A stretch of DNA of 64,000 nt from Chloroherpetonaceae bacterium (GTDB lineage: Bacteria > Bacteroidota > Chlorobiia > Chlorobiales > Chloroherpetonaceae): NCBI GenBank assembly GCA_028277445.1, contig JANQGG010000009.1, positions 1 to 64,000 of the forward strand, given 5' to 3'. Position 1 is the stretch's first letter. Every line of letters begins with the position of its first letter. Positions 15,801-25,056 of the stretch are shown here, piece by piece. Below the pieces are notes generated by a model. The model worked only from the letters and a program-made list of their open reading frames with translations, was not told where the DNA came from and searched no databases. The position numbers were made by a program, and so were the translations under genes.

Positions 15801-17879
15801 TCAAAGCAATGGAGCAATAACCAAAGCAACTACAGCGATTAATTTCATTAAAATATTCAAACTTGGGCCGCTGGTATCTTTAAAGGGATCGCCAACGGTA
15901 TCGCCTACAACAGCGGCTTTATGCGCTTCGCTGCCTTTGGCGTAAGTAACGCCATCGAATTCAATTTTTCCTTCAATGCGTTTTTTAGCGTTATCCCAAG
16001 CGCCGCCGGCGTTGGATTGGAAAATTGCCATTAAAACACCGGATGTGGTAACACCGGCTAATAAACCACCAAGCATATTTTTAGATATAAAACCAACAAT
16101 TACCGGTACCAATACACCCATTAAGCCGGGCAGGAGCATTTCGCGCAGTGCCGCTTTTGTGGAAATATCTACACATTTGGCATACTCAGCTTTTGCTGTG
16201 CCTTCACGAAGACCGGTTATTTCATTAAACTGTCGGCCTACTTCTTTAATCATATCACCGGCAGCTCTGCCAACAGCGCCCATTGCCATAGCGCTAAATA
16301 CAAATGGTAACATTGCGCCAATAAGCAACCCGGCCATAATCACGGGATCTGAAATATCAATCGTTTTTACATCGGCTTGTTGCATGTATGCGGCAAACAA
16401 CGCTAAAGCTGTTAAAGCCGCGCTTCCGATAGCGAAACCTTTTCCGATAGCGGCAGTCGTATTGCCAACTGCATCAAGTTTATCGGTTCTTTCACGCACT
16501 TCCGGAGGCATACCTGACATTTCCGCAATACCGCCGGCGTTATCGGAAATCGGACCATAAGCATCCACAGCAAGCTGAATACCGGTAACGGAAAGCATGC
16601 CTAAAGCTGAGATAGCAATACCATATAAACCTGCAAAATGGTGTGCGCCTACAATAGCGATGGATAAAACTAAAATCGGTAAACCGGTTGAAAACATACC
16701 AATGCCTAAGCCGGCAATGATGTTTGTTGCGGCGCCGGTAATACTTTGTTTAGCGATACCAATAACCGGTTTGTTATGAGTAGAACAGTAGTATTCGGTA
16801 ATGATGCCAATTAATACGCCGGCAGCCAAACCTAATAATACCGCAAAATAAACGTTGGTAGATGTGTAAGTAAAGTCACCAACCGTCCAGGATTCTGGGA
16901 GGAAAGCTGTGATTACAAAGTAACTTAAGATAGCCATTACACCTGAAGCTCCAAATTCACCGGTATTTAATCCGGCTTGAGGGTTACCTCCTTCTTTAAC
17001 GCTAACAAAAAACGAACCAAGGATGGCGACAATAATACCAACGGCAGCTAAAATCAATGGGAGCAGTACTGCGGCGGTAGAAAGGGAAGAGTCCATTTGG
17101 GCGAAAATAGGTACAAATGCAGCGCCTAACACCATGGTTCCGATAATTGAACCGACATAACTTTCGAAAAGATCAGCGCCCATTCCGGCAACGTCGCCAA
17201 CATTATCGCCAACATTGTCGGCAATGGTGGCAGGGTTTCTTGGATCATCTTCAGGAATGCCTTCATATACTTTACCTGCTAAGTCAGCGCCTACGTCAGC
17301 AGCTTTGGTATAAATGCCTCCGCCTACGCGAGCAAATAGCGCAATCGATGAAGCCCCTAATGAAAAGCCTGAGATTACATTAATGACAGTTCCTATTTCT
17401 GTAAACAGCTGGCTATAGATAACAAACAAGACGGAAAGTCCAATAACGCCTAACCCAACAACAGACAAGCCCATAACAAGACCGCCCGAAAATGCAACGT
17501 TTAAAGCTGTGCTAAGTCCGGTACGTGCAGCGTGCGTAGTACGAACATTGGCTTGAGTGGCGACTCTCATTCCAATATAACCTGCGCTTCCTGAGCAGAT
17601 CGCGCCCATAAAAAAGCTTAGTGCAACTAGCCAGGAAGAATCAGTTCTGCCGGAATTGGCAAACGCCAGCAGTACGGCAACAGAAATAACAAAAATGATC
17701 AAAATTTGATATTCGCGTTTTAGAAACGCAGTGGCTCCTTCAGCAATATGATTTGCTATTTCAGCCATTTCAGTAGTCCCGCTGGATTGTTTGGAAACCC
17801 AACTTGCTTTAATAAAGGCATATAGCAGCGCAATAACTCCCGCTGCAGGTACTGCATAAATAACTGCTTCAGTATTCAT
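15801..17879 (-). CDS. hppA: Membrane-bound K+-dependent pyrophosphatase
   Basis: 692 residues with about 16 membrane helices. The enzyme couples PPi hydrolysis to H+ and/or Na+ export. Catalytic motifs are visible: '[30 protein letters not shown]' region (residues ~190-220, in overlapping acidic groups), '[17 protein letters not shown]', and late '[21 protein letters not shown]'. In '[18 protein letters not shown]' the first Ala and the Gly occupy the positions that are Lys and Thr in K+-independent enzymes, so this is the K+-dependent class. That class includes H+, Na+ and dual pumps; which ion is moved cannot be settled by eye. Monocistronic with its own terminator. Confidence 0.96.
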   Translation of the reverse strand: MNTEAVIYAVPAAGVIALLYAFIKASWVSKQSSGTTEMAEIANHIAEGATAFLKREYQILIIFVISVAVLLAFANSGRTDSSWLVALSFFMGAICSGSAGYIGMRVATQANVRTTHAARTGLSTALNVAFSGGLVMGLSVVGLGVIGLSVLFVIYSQLFTEIGTVINVISGFSLGASSIALFARVGGGIYTKAADVGADLAGKVYEGIPEDDPRNPATIADNVGDNVGDVAGMGADLFESYVGSIIGTMVLGAAFVPIFAQMDSSLSTAAVLLPLILAAVGIIVAILGSFFVSVKEGGNPQAGLNTGEFGASGVMAILSYFVITAFLPESWTVGDFTYTSTNVYFAVLLGLAAGVLIGIITEYYCSTHNKPVIGIAKQSITGAATNIIAGLGIGMFSTGLPILVLSIAIVGAHHFAGLYGIAISALGMLSVTGIQLAVDAYGPISDNAGGIAEMSGMPPEVRERTDKLDAVGNTTAAIGKGFAIGSAALTALALFAAYMQQADVKTIDISDPVIMAGLLIGAMLPFVFSAMAMGAVGRAAGDMIKEVGRQFNEITGLREGTAKAEYAKCVDISTKAALREMLLPGLMGVLVPVIVGFISKNMLGGLLAGVTTSGVLMAIFQSNAGGAWDNAKKRIEGKIEFDGVTYAKGSEAHKAAVVGDTVGDPFKDTSGPSLNILMKLIAVVALVIAPLL

Positions 17880-17913
17880 GTTTTCTTTTCGGTTTGATTT
17901 TTTATGAAAATGC

Positions 17914-17946
17914 TTTCATTGTTTGCGTTAAACTGTATCAATGAAA
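17914..17946. promoter_or_regulatory. Inverted repeat upstream of hppA
   Basis: TTTCATTG (17914-17921) and CAATGAAA (17939-17946) form an 8-bp inverted repeat spaced by 17 nt, 35 to 67 nt before the hppA start. The spacing fits an operator near a promoter, but nothing else supports it. Confidence 0.25.
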
Positions 17947-18060
17947 ATATGTTACTGGTAATAATGTTGATAAATAAGCCTCAAAGAACAGCGCGATGCT
18001 TTTTGAAAAGCGCCATGCAAATATCGATGACATTAAAGTTACAATTATTTCAGGATTTCT

Positions 18061-18094
18061 AAAAAAAAATCACGCATTCATCGAATGCTTGTGA
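18061..18094 (-). terminator. Rho-independent terminator after Dabb gene
   Basis: Hairpin with a perfect GCATTC/GAATGC core (18074-18079 and 18083-18088) and outer TCAC/GTGA pairs; on the minus strand nine T residues follow. It ends the VOC/Dabb group. Confidence 0.85.
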
Positions 18095-18133
18095 TATGCA
18101 AAATCGAGGATGGTTCAGGAGAGAATGAGGGTT

Positions 18134-18439
18134 CTAGTCAATCGAATAATCAACAACAGCGCGTTTCAGAGTCACAGATTTGATGAACCCCGCTACCTTT
18201 TTATGTTCGGGATGATTTTGGTAAATCGATAAATCGTTTATGGATTTGAACTCGGAATACAAGGCCAAATCGAAGGCATGCTCAGAGCCATTAAAGTCGC
18301 GCCCGATTTCTATCTCTTGAATTTCAGGAATAACCGATTTTAAACCTTCAATTTTTTGCCGGATTGTTTCGATGATTTCAGATTTGGATTTGCCTAGGGC
18401 ATCCTCTTTGATCATCCAAAAAACGATGTGTTTGATCAT
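18134..18439 (-). CDS. Dabb (dimeric alpha-beta barrel) family protein
   Basis: 101 residues. The start 'MIKHIVFWMIKEDA' and the end of the domain 'DLALYSEFKSINDLSIYQNHPEHKKVAGFI' are typical of the stress-responsive alpha/beta-barrel (Dabb) family, ferredoxin-like dimers. Plant members are induced by salt stress; bacterial ones are mostly uncharacterised, some act in aromatic or polyketide chemistry. Cytoplasmic. It is third in a minus-strand group with an AraC regulator and a VOC protein (gaps of 26-28 bp), and a strong terminator follows. Confidence 0.85.
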   Translation of the reverse strand: MIKHIVFWMIKEDALGKSKSEIIETIRQKIEGLKSVIPEIQEIEIGRDFNGSEHAFDLALYSEFKSINDLSIYQNHPEHKKVAGFIKSVTLKRAVVDYSID

Positions 18440-18465
18440 TGATATAAGTGAATTTTGTTAAAAAA

Positions 18466-18888
18466 TCACGCCGACTTTTCAGCAAAGCCTAATACATAAC
18501 CGTTATTATCAAGTATATAAAATTCTTGCATTCCATACCAAGTGGTTTTTAACGAAGTTGACTTAAGTGTTTTTGAAGCAATTTCTTCATAGAATTGTTC
18601 TATGCCCTCAATTTCCATATAAAAGGATACACTTGCGCCAAGGTTTTCAAATTGGGATAAACGAACATCATGTTTAAAGCTCTTGGTTTGTTGCATCATA
18701 ATTTCAACATCATCTTTTGCAATCAAAGCATATACATAATCTTTAGATTCCGAAAGACTATGTTCAATACCATCTTCTGTTGCCGGTACGGCCATAATAA
18801 GGTTAAATCCTAAATTCTGTTGATAAAATTTAACAGATGCTTTTATATCCGCTACAGCAAGGTTTGGCGTTAGTTTATTAAACGTCAT
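18466..18888 (-). CDS. Glyoxalase/VOC superfamily protein
   Basis: 140 residues. The VOC fold is visible as two beta-alpha-beta-beta-beta modules: 'LTPNLAVADIKASVKFYQQNLGF' and 'VSFYMEIEGIEQFYEEIASK' followed by 'WYGMQEFYILDNNGYVLGFAEK'. Family members are metal-dependent glyoxalases, dioxygenases, or binding proteins for drugs such as bleomycin. The typical metal Glu near the end of the last strand appears replaced by Gly-Phe, so function is uncertain. It lies between an AraC regulator and a Dabb protein and is probably controlled by that regulator. Confidence 0.82.
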   Translation of the reverse strand: MTFNKLTPNLAVADIKASVKFYQQNLGFNLIMAVPATEDGIEHSLSESKDYVYALIAKDDVEIMMQQTKSFKHDVRLSQFENLGASVSFYMEIEGIEQFYEEIASKTLKSTSLKTTWYGMQEFYILDNNGYVLGFAEKSA

Positions 18889-18916
18889 GGTTGTCCTGTA
18901 GTTAAGTTAAATAAAA

Positions 18917-19666
18917 TCAAAGGTAGGTTTTGGCAAGCGTTGATAATTGTAAAAAACGGACATTTTCATTTTTGGAAAGCGCTTTTGGAGATGAGCCAGT
19001 ATGTTTTTTAATTTCTTTTATAAAATGAGCTTGATCGTAATAACCAGGGGTGGGACTGAGCTTTCCATGGGCAATTTCCGGGTAAGACGCCCTACAGCGC
19101 GTAATATCTAAAAGGGATTTTAGGGAAAGTCCAAACATTCGGTTAAAATACCGGTTGATTTGCCGGCTGGGCCATCCAATGTTTAGTGATAGGGATGAAA
19201 TGTTTTTAACAGGTGTATTGTAAATATGATCGAACAAATCTAGCTTTTTTCTTTCGATTGGGTTTGAACGATCCAATTCTGATAGCATCAGTTTGTTTAA
19301 GGCCTTTGCTGCTAATTCATGATCTTGAAAGTTAATAAGGCCAATGTTCCAAAAGTTTAGTGGAAGCGCTTTAGACGCATTTAAGTACTGGCTTAAACTT
19401 TTTTTGAGTAAATACTCGGCGGCGAGCAATTTGAACCGAATTCCAAACAGATCGGCGCCTTTTTTAACAATAATATTTTTATGATTTCGCCATACGCCTG
19501 TCAAGGTAATTTTCTTTGCGCAATTGTTTTCAATATTGATAATCAGATCAAAATACCCATCGGGTAGAATGGTGGTATGCAAATCAGCATCGGGGGTTTG
19601 GAAAACCCAAAAACATTTAACCAGGTGGTTTAGCTTTTTTGCGGGTTTGATTTCATGGTAGAGCAT
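18917..19666 (-). CDS. AraC-family transcriptional regulator
   Basis: 249 residues. The N-terminal ~115 residues match the unnamed sensor domain common in such regulators ('CFWVFQTPDADLHTTILPDG', 'GIRFKLLAAEYLL'). The C-terminal AraC DNA-binding part starts at about residue 160: first helix-turn-helix 'SLSLNIGWPSRQINRYFNRMFG', then 'GYYDQAHFIKEIKKHTGSSP', the conserved signature of the second. Between them, 'EIAHGKLSPTPGYYDQ' looks about five residues shorter than usual, missing part of the first helix of the second HTH. Starts with ATG next to the TAA that ends the extension of the restriction gene. Likely regulates the VOC and Dabb genes downstream. Confidence 0.85.
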   Translation of the reverse strand: MLYHEIKPAKKLNHLVKCFWVFQTPDADLHTTILPDGYFDLIINIENNCAKKITLTGVWRNHKNIIVKKGADLFGIRFKLLAAEYLLKKSLSQYLNASKALPLNFWNIGLINFQDHELAAKALNKLMLSELDRSNPIERKKLDLFDHIYNTPVKNISSLSLNIGWPSRQINRYFNRMFGLSLKSLLDITRCRASYPEIAHGKLSPTPGYYDQAHFIKEIKKHTGSSPKALSKNENVRFLQLSTLAKTYL

Positions 19667-19795
19667 TTATTTCAATTTGCTTATAGAACCAGAATTAAAT
19701 TCAACTAATTTTTCCCAGTTGATTTGACCTTCATCATTACAAAAGTCATTAGCAAATTCTTTTTGGAGATGTTTTTGTCCCGATTTTTTTTGTAC
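19667..19795 (-). other. In-frame coding-like extension beyond the TAG of the restriction enzyme
   Basis: Directly after the TAG at 19796-19798 the same minus-strand frame stays open for 42 codons until TAA at 19667-19669. The encoded text (…'KEFANDFCNDEGQINWEKL'…) has normal amino-acid composition. It may be the true C-terminus of the enzyme cut off by a nonsense mutation, or a chance open frame. The TAA abuts the ATG of the AraC gene. Confidence 0.45.
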
Positions 19796-20572
19796 CTATT
19801 TTCTGAACCTTTTAAAATACGTATCAATTTCAGGTCTAAGCTCTATACCAGCAATTTCAAAACATTTTAGTAATTCTTCGTATGCACCTGAACCACCTAA
19901 AAAATCCCAGAACTCATTAGCTACTTTCAATTCATTGTCAATGTCTAACATTCCTTTGAGCGTCCAACGTTGATAAGGTTCAGGCTCATATGGGTTATAT
20001 GGTATTGCAATTAAGCTGTTAACTTTTGATGCTGTATTTTTAGCCAATTCAATTCCGATCCACTCAAGCAATGTTCTTTTAAAATCTTTGAAATTACTGA
20101 TGTTAGGTTTAGCAGTTTTCAAATCAAATAAAAATTTTTCACCATCGGCGCTTTCAACAAATAAATCAACTTTTACAGTACGGAAATGATTCATTTTTCC
20201 AGACTGACAAATCTTTCTAATGGCTTCAATCTCATTTTTTTTGTTTGGATCTTTACCGGTTGAAAGATTATTGATTATTTGTTGAATTTTATTTTGTACT
20301 TCCTCGCTAATTGCTGTCCCCAAAACATATTGCGCTTCAGCTTTCTTAAAATGATTTTTAGCTAAGGCTACAGCAACTGGTTCAAAAATTGATGTTCCAA
20401 ACGATGTATTTAAAGAATGTATGAATGAATACAGCGCTAACCTGTCTTTTCCAAGCAATCGGTAATGAAAAGGCATATTGCTGGATTCTGGTTTATAGTT
20501 TTGAAACTTCTTACGTACGCAAGTTTTAATTACATCTTTTATAAAAATTTTTTGTTCCTTACTTAAGACCAT
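19796..20572 (-). CDS. Type II restriction endonuclease, TdeIII/MjaII-like
   Basis: 258 residues. From memory, the early segment 'MPFHYRLLGKDRLALYSFIHSLNTSFGTSIFEPVA' (in two halves: residues ~33-55 and 55-67) matches the TdeIII family of restriction enzymes, several of which cut GGNCC. The active-site-like set is 'VDLFVES' followed by 'KFLFDLKTAKPN', i.e. D…(E/D)xK of the PD-(D/E)xK fold. It starts 3 bp after the stop of a DNA methyltransferase on the same strand, the classic RM arrangement. The site is inferred from family only. The TAG stop is followed by 42 open in-frame codons (see separate entry), so the protein may be a truncated form. Confidence 0.75.
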   Translation of the reverse strand: MVLSKEQKIFIKDVIKTCVRKKFQNYKPESSNMPFHYRLLGKDRLALYSFIHSLNTSFGTSIFEPVAVALAKNHFKKAEAQYVLGTAISEEVQNKIQQIINNLSTGKDPNKKNEIEAIRKICQSGKMNHFRTVKVDLFVESADGEKFLFDLKTAKPNISNFKDFKRTLLEWIGIELAKNTASKVNSLIAIPYNPYEPEPYQRWTLKGMLDIDNELKVANEFWDFLGGSGAYEELLKCFEIAGIELRPEIDTYFKRFRK

Positions 20573-20575
20573 GAA

Positions 20576-22153
20576 CTATTTAGATTTTAGATGAAATATA
20601 ATTTCTGAGTAAGCGCTTTTGTCTTTTTCAGTTCTATTTAGCACAGGCCTTTTGTATTGATTTACGATTTTCATACCAGATTTTTCAGAAATCTTAGGAT
20701 AAAGGTTGCTTTTGTCATTTGCCACAAGGAAAATATCGTAATCTTTTACCATATATTTTTTACAATTATTCAAGACATTTGATATACCCTGTATATATGA
20801 TTCTTTTGCCTCTTTACCCCTTCCTTTGTAAAGAGGCCCGATTTCTAATTCGTCTTTTCTTTCAAAACCAAATAGATCATAGGCGTATGCGTGTTGCTCA
20901 TGATAATCAATAAGACCAACATAAGGCGGACTTGAAAAAACTCCTTTTATTTTTTGATTCTTTGCTAATTTGTATAGGTTGGGATTTCTAATATCAAGTT
21001 CCTCAAATAATTCTATAGATCGACTATCCCCAGTAAGGCATTGTTGAAGCGTATCCGTTCTTAATTTGTTAAAACAAGAAATGCGATTTATTGTATCTTT
21101 AGAGTATGTTTCCCACCATTTAAGAATTGAAAAAAGTGGTTTGCATACTTTGCCATGTTTACTGCAATAATATGTAGAAGTAATTGGGGCTTTTAAAGTT
21201 GCAAGGTCTGCATGAGTAGTAGCTCTGCAGGAACGAATTGTACGACTAAAGATTACACTAACAACTTTCTTAGTATTTATATTTGATATTTTTTTTACTT
21301 GATTAAAAACAAAATCAATTTCATCGCGGATTGGTGGAATGTACCATTTATCTAAAAACGTATCGGTTTTAGATTGTTCAATATTGATATTGTAAGCCTT
21401 AATAAGTTTTTGGTATATAGGGAGAAATTCTAGTGCTTTTTCTGGACCATACTTTTCTTGATTGATTTTTCCTTGTTTCACGTTGTATTTGTAATCAGGT
21501 ACAGGGAAAAATTGATTGTTGAAGTCGTATAATTTTCCTAGAAGTTCGTTTTCAAACTCAATGGTTTTTCTATCAGCAAGAAATGTCTTCAAAGAATGAG
21601 TTATTCGTTGCAATTCTTTTTTAATATCGTGGATGTCATGTTTATGTACTTTAACATTGCTTATTAATGCATTGAATTGAGAAACATCAATACCAATGGC
21701 ATGCAAGCCTAACTCATTACTTTGAACAAGTGTCGTTCCACTTCCACAAAAAGGGTCAAGTACAATATCGCCAGGTTGGAAATATACTTCCTTTTTAAAA
21801 TCATCAGTATGATTGCCTAAAAAATATTCAACAAGTTGAGGGATAAATTTACCTTTATATGGATGAAGCCTGTGAACATGCTTTGTTGTTTCTGATTCTT
21901 TGTATTGATCAAAAGATAGTGCCCAGTTTAGATCGTCTCCAAGTTTGTTTTTCCATGAAACTTCGCGATTTCCGTTATAAGATTTATAGTAATTGATTAA
22001 ATCCTGTTTGGCAATTTGGGTAGTTCCGTTTATGCCTATTTTTGGTACTCGTCCATATTGAATAAGGTATGAGATATTAGAAGTTGTCACCTGTTTATTG
22101 AGGTATTTTGTTGCCCATAGACTAGCTTCTTTAATTGTTAAAAGTTCTTCCAT
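20576..22153 (-). CDS. Type II DNA (probably cytosine-N4) methyltransferase with N-terminal HTH
   Basis: 525 residues. Methyltransferase motif I is 'ILDPFCGSGTTLVQSNELG' as 'VLDPFCGSGTT' near residue 135, and the catalytic motif IV is 'FSSPPYVGLIDYHEQ' near residue 400. Motif I before an SPPY motif is typical of amino-methyltransferases, and S/TPPY is most frequent in N4-cytosine enzymes. The first 60 residues look like an excisionase/MerR-type helix-turn-helix ('TIKEASLWATKYLNKQVTTS'). Partner of the restriction enzyme 3 bp downstream. The N-terminal segment may repress its own promoter. Isolated between a glycogen gene and metabolic genes, so likely acquired. Confidence 0.85.
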   Translation of the reverse strand: MEELLTIKEASLWATKYLNKQVTTSNISYLIQYGRVPKIGINGTTQIAKQDLINYYKSYNGNREVSWKNKLGDDLNWALSFDQYKESETTKHVHRLHPYKGKFIPQLVEYFLGNHTDDFKKEVYFQPGDIVLDPFCGSGTTLVQSNELGLHAIGIDVSQFNALISNVKVHKHDIHDIKKELQRITHSLKTFLADRKTIEFENELLGKLYDFNNQFFPVPDYKYNVKQGKINQEKYGPEKALEFLPIYQKLIKAYNINIEQSKTDTFLDKWYIPPIRDEIDFVFNQVKKISNINTKKVVSVIFSRTIRSCRATTHADLATLKAPITSTYYCSKHGKVCKPLFSILKWWETYSKDTINRISCFNKLRTDTLQQCLTGDSRSIELFEELDIRNPNLYKLAKNQKIKGVFSSPPYVGLIDYHEQHAYAYDLFGFERKDELEIGPLYKGRGKEAKESYIQGISNVLNNCKKYMVKDYDIFLVANDKSNLYPKISEKSGMKIVNQYKRPVLNRTEKDKSAYSEIIFHLKSK

Positions 22154-22198
22154 GATGAAACGCTCATAAATTTAGTTTTGAGATTCTTAAATGTTTAG

Positions 22199-22217
22199 AT
22201 ACTAGTTCAGCTAGTAT
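22199..22217. promoter_or_regulatory. 7-bp inverted repeat upstream of methyltransferase
   Basis: ATACTAG/CTAGTAT (22199-22205 and 22211-22217) with a 5-nt centre, 46-64 nt before the MTase start and next to a T-rich stretch. A possible operator for the MTase's own HTH domain; weak evidence. Confidence 0.3.
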
Positions 22218-22354
22218 TAAAAAAATTAAGTGATTGCTCGTTGAATTTTTTTGCAATATCTTTGATTGTTAAAAAGAAGGCAATTAGAAACTAAGTAGTT
22301 AAACTATTATTTAGTATTTCAAAATTTCAAGTAATAGAAAGAAATCACAAACGA

Positions 22355-22390
22355 CCACCAATATCTTTTTCAAAAGACTTTGGTGGATTT
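22355..22390. terminator. Possible terminator between glgP and MTase
   Basis: CCACCAA (22355-22361) pairs with TTGGTGG (22380-22386) over an 18-nt loop; a T run (six T) follows on the plus strand. It is 27 nt past the glgP stop, where a minus-strand terminator is expected, but on that strand the T tract is poor. Confidence 0.35.
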
Positions 22391-22412
22391 TTTCATAAGC
22401 TCTGATACGTTG

Positions 22413-24941
22413 CTATTGTGCCTTCTTACGTTTCGCTTTGCCGTTCGAATTGATCTTGATTTCAACCGGTTTGGCTTGCCAGATTTCATCGGCGTATTGT
22501 TGAATCGTGCGATCGCTTGAAAACCGGCCCATATTGGCTACATTCAAAATTGCGCGGCGCGTCCATTCCTTTTTCGTTTTAAACACACGATCAACTTCAC
22601 GCTGGCATCGAACGTAGTCGTTAAAGTCAGCAAGTAACAGGTATTGATCGCGCGAAAGAAGCGATTCAATGATCGGTTCAAACAACCGGTGTTCCGAAGG
22701 GCTGAAATACCCGGATCGGATCATATCAATAACCTGTCGGATTTCAGGCTCATTCTCATAGATCTCTCTCGGATTATAGCCAGATTCTTTTAGCGCTTTT
22801 ACTTCGGGTGTCTTTAATCCGAATAAAAACATGTTTTCCGCCCCAACTTCTTCCATGATTTCAATATTAGCGCCATCCAGCGTACCGATTGTTAGCGCCC
22901 CATTCAATGCAAATTTCATGTTACCGGTACCCGAAGCTTCCGTACCGGCCGTTGAGATTTGTTCGGATAAATCCGCAGCCGGTATGATAATTTCAGCCAA
23001 CGAAACCGAATAATTGGCCAGGAACACCACTTTGATGGTTTCATTTACGCGAGGATCGTGATTAATGACATCAGCTATAGCGCAAATTAATTTTATAACC
23101 AGCTTAGCATTGTAGTAACCCGGCGCCGCTTTTCCGGAAAATATGAATGTGCGTTTTTGGCATGGGAAATTTGGATTTTCAAGTAAACGGTTGTAGAGCC
23201 AAATGATGTGCAGAATATTCAGGAGTTGGCGTTTGTATTCATGCAGGCGTTTTACCTGGCAATCAAAAATTGAATTTAGATCAACATCCAGGTTATTGTT
23301 TTTCTTGATGTATTTGGCAAGTTTTTGTTTGTTTTGCTTCTTGGCTTTCTGCCAGGCTCGTTGAAACGCGGTATCCGACGCAAACGCTTCAATTTTTTTG
23401 AGTTGGTATAAATCGGTAATCCACTCAGGTCCGATTTTATTTGTTATCACATCAGATAGTTCAGGATTGCACAAATACAACCAACGCCGTTGGGTAATGC
23501 CATTGGTTTTGGCGTTGAATTTTTCAGGCCAAAGATCGTGAAAATCTTTAAACAGGCAGGGCGTTGTTTTAATGATTTCGGTATGAAGTTCCGAAACGCC
23601 GTTAATGGAATGGCTGCCAACAATCGCCAAATACGCCATCCGTACTTGCTTGACATCGCCTTCTTCAATTATTGACATTCGCTTCAATCGGTCGTTGTCA
23701 TTTGGAAATACTTCAGCGACATCTTTTAAGAATCGATGATTGATTTCAAAAATAATCTGAAGATGCCGTGGTAGAACCTTGCCTAACAAGTCAACCGACC
23801 ATTTTTCCAATGCTTCCGGCAGTACGGTATGGTTTGTGTAAGCAAATGTTTTTGTCGTGATACTCCAGGCTTTTTCCCATGGCAAGTCTTCGTCGTCCAA
23901 AAGCAGTCTCATGAGTTCAGCTACAGCGATTGCCGGATGGGTATCGTTGAGTTGAATGGCAACTTTTTCGGGGAAACAGTCAAAATTATTTTGATAGGTT
24001 TTCTTGTAACGAACCAGAATATCCTGAAGTGTAGCCGATACAAAGAAAAATTCTTGCTTTAATCGCAGTTCTTTCCCTTGAGAAAGACTATCGTTGGGGT
24101 AAAGTACTTTTGAAATGGTTTCACTGGAGGCTTTATCGGAAACGGCTTTTTCGTAATCGCCATAATTAAAATAGTCGAAATCAAATTCGCGGGTTGATTT
24201 CGCCGACCACAAACGCATGTTATTAACCGTGTTGGTTTTAAATCCCGGAACAGGCGTGTCATATGCCATAGCCATGACTTGCTGAGTATCTACCCACTCG
24301 GTTTTTAATATGCCTTTATCGTCATGATATTGATGAACATGGCCATAAAACTTAACGGTCACTAAACTTTCCGGCCTGGGAATTTCCCAGGGGTTGCCAT
24401 ACCGTAACCAATTGTCGGGGGTTTCAACTTGGTAGCCATCCTGGATTTTTTGAAAGAAAATGCCGTATTCGTAACGAATGCCATAACCGTAAGCCGGGAG
24501 CTGTAGCGTTGCCATAGAATCCAAAAAGCATGCGGCAAGTCTGCCTAAACCACCATTTCCCAGTGCAGCGTTAGGTTCAAGATCCTCGATCTCTTCCATT
24601 TGTAAGCCTAGTTCGTGCAAAGCTTGTCGTGTGGTTTCCGTCATATCAAGGTTGATCAAAGCATTGCCAAGCGATCGACCGATCAAAAATTCCAATGACA
24701 GGTAATACACACGCTTTGCGTCTTGGTCGTAATAGTTTTGCTGCGTTTTTATCCACCGATCAATCAACCGATCGCGAATGGCGTAAGCCAAACTGCTGTA
24801 GTAATCCAGTTCGGTTGCTGAATACTTATCTTTTGCCAACGAAAAATGCAAGTGATCGAGCCAGGATTTTTTTATGGAAGCTTTGTCCCGACCTTCGTGA
24901 CCTTCAAACAAGGGGATTGTGGTTTTGTCTTTTACTGGCAT
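22413..24941 (-). CDS. glgP: Glycogen phosphorylase
   Basis: 842 residues, full length (GT35). It releases glucose-1-phosphate from alpha-1,4-glucan using phosphate and PLP. Seen: 'YYLSLEFLIGRSLGNALINL', 'ALGNGGLGRLAACFLDSMATL', 'QLNDTHPAIAVAELMRLL', and the PLP segment 'TAGTEASGTGNMKFALNGA', Lys in the NMK triad around residue 680. No glucan synthase or branching enzyme lies nearby. ATG at 24941 has a good Shine-Dalgarno AAAGGAG (complement of 24948-24954), 6 nt ahead. The C-terminus has a Lys-rich tail of about 10 residues. Confidence 0.97.
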   Translation of the reverse strand: MPVKDKTTIPLFEGHEGRDKASIKKSWLDHLHFSLAKDKYSATELDYYSSLAYAIRDRLIDRWIKTQQNYYDQDAKRVYYLSLEFLIGRSLGNALINLDMTETTRQALHELGLQMEEIEDLEPNAALGNGGLGRLAACFLDSMATLQLPAYGYGIRYEYGIFFQKIQDGYQVETPDNWLRYGNPWEIPRPESLVTVKFYGHVHQYHDDKGILKTEWVDTQQVMAMAYDTPVPGFKTNTVNNMRLWSAKSTREFDFDYFNYGDYEKAVSDKASSETISKVLYPNDSLSQGKELRLKQEFFFVSATLQDILVRYKKTYQNNFDCFPEKVAIQLNDTHPAIAVAELMRLLLDDEDLPWEKAWSITTKTFAYTNHTVLPEALEKWSVDLLGKVLPRHLQIIFEINHRFLKDVAEVFPNDNDRLKRMSIIEEGDVKQVRMAYLAIVGSHSINGVSELHTEIIKTTPCLFKDFHDLWPEKFNAKTNGITQRRWLYLCNPELSDVITNKIGPEWITDLYQLKKIEAFASDTAFQRAWQKAKKQNKQKLAKYIKKNNNLDVDLNSIFDCQVKRLHEYKRQLLNILHIIWLYNRLLENPNFPCQKRTFIFSGKAAPGYYNAKLVIKLICAIADVINHDPRVNETIKVVFLANYSVSLAEIIIPAADLSEQISTAGTEASGTGNMKFALNGALTIGTLDGANIEIMEEVGAENMFLFGLKTPEVKALKESGYNPREIYENEPEIRQVIDMIRSGYFSPSEHRLFEPIIESLLSRDQYLLLADFNDYVRCQREVDRVFKTKKEWTRRAILNVANMGRFSSDRTIQQYADEIWQAKPVEIKINSNGKAKRKKAQ

Positions 24942-25056
24942 GATGTGCTCCTTTAACTAAAGGTTTAGGCGGTAAAAAGGATTACTTGAAAGTTAGCAAT
25001 GTTTTTCAGACCAAAAAAGCAAATCCACACGTTTTAACATCTTAAACGGCCTTTTG

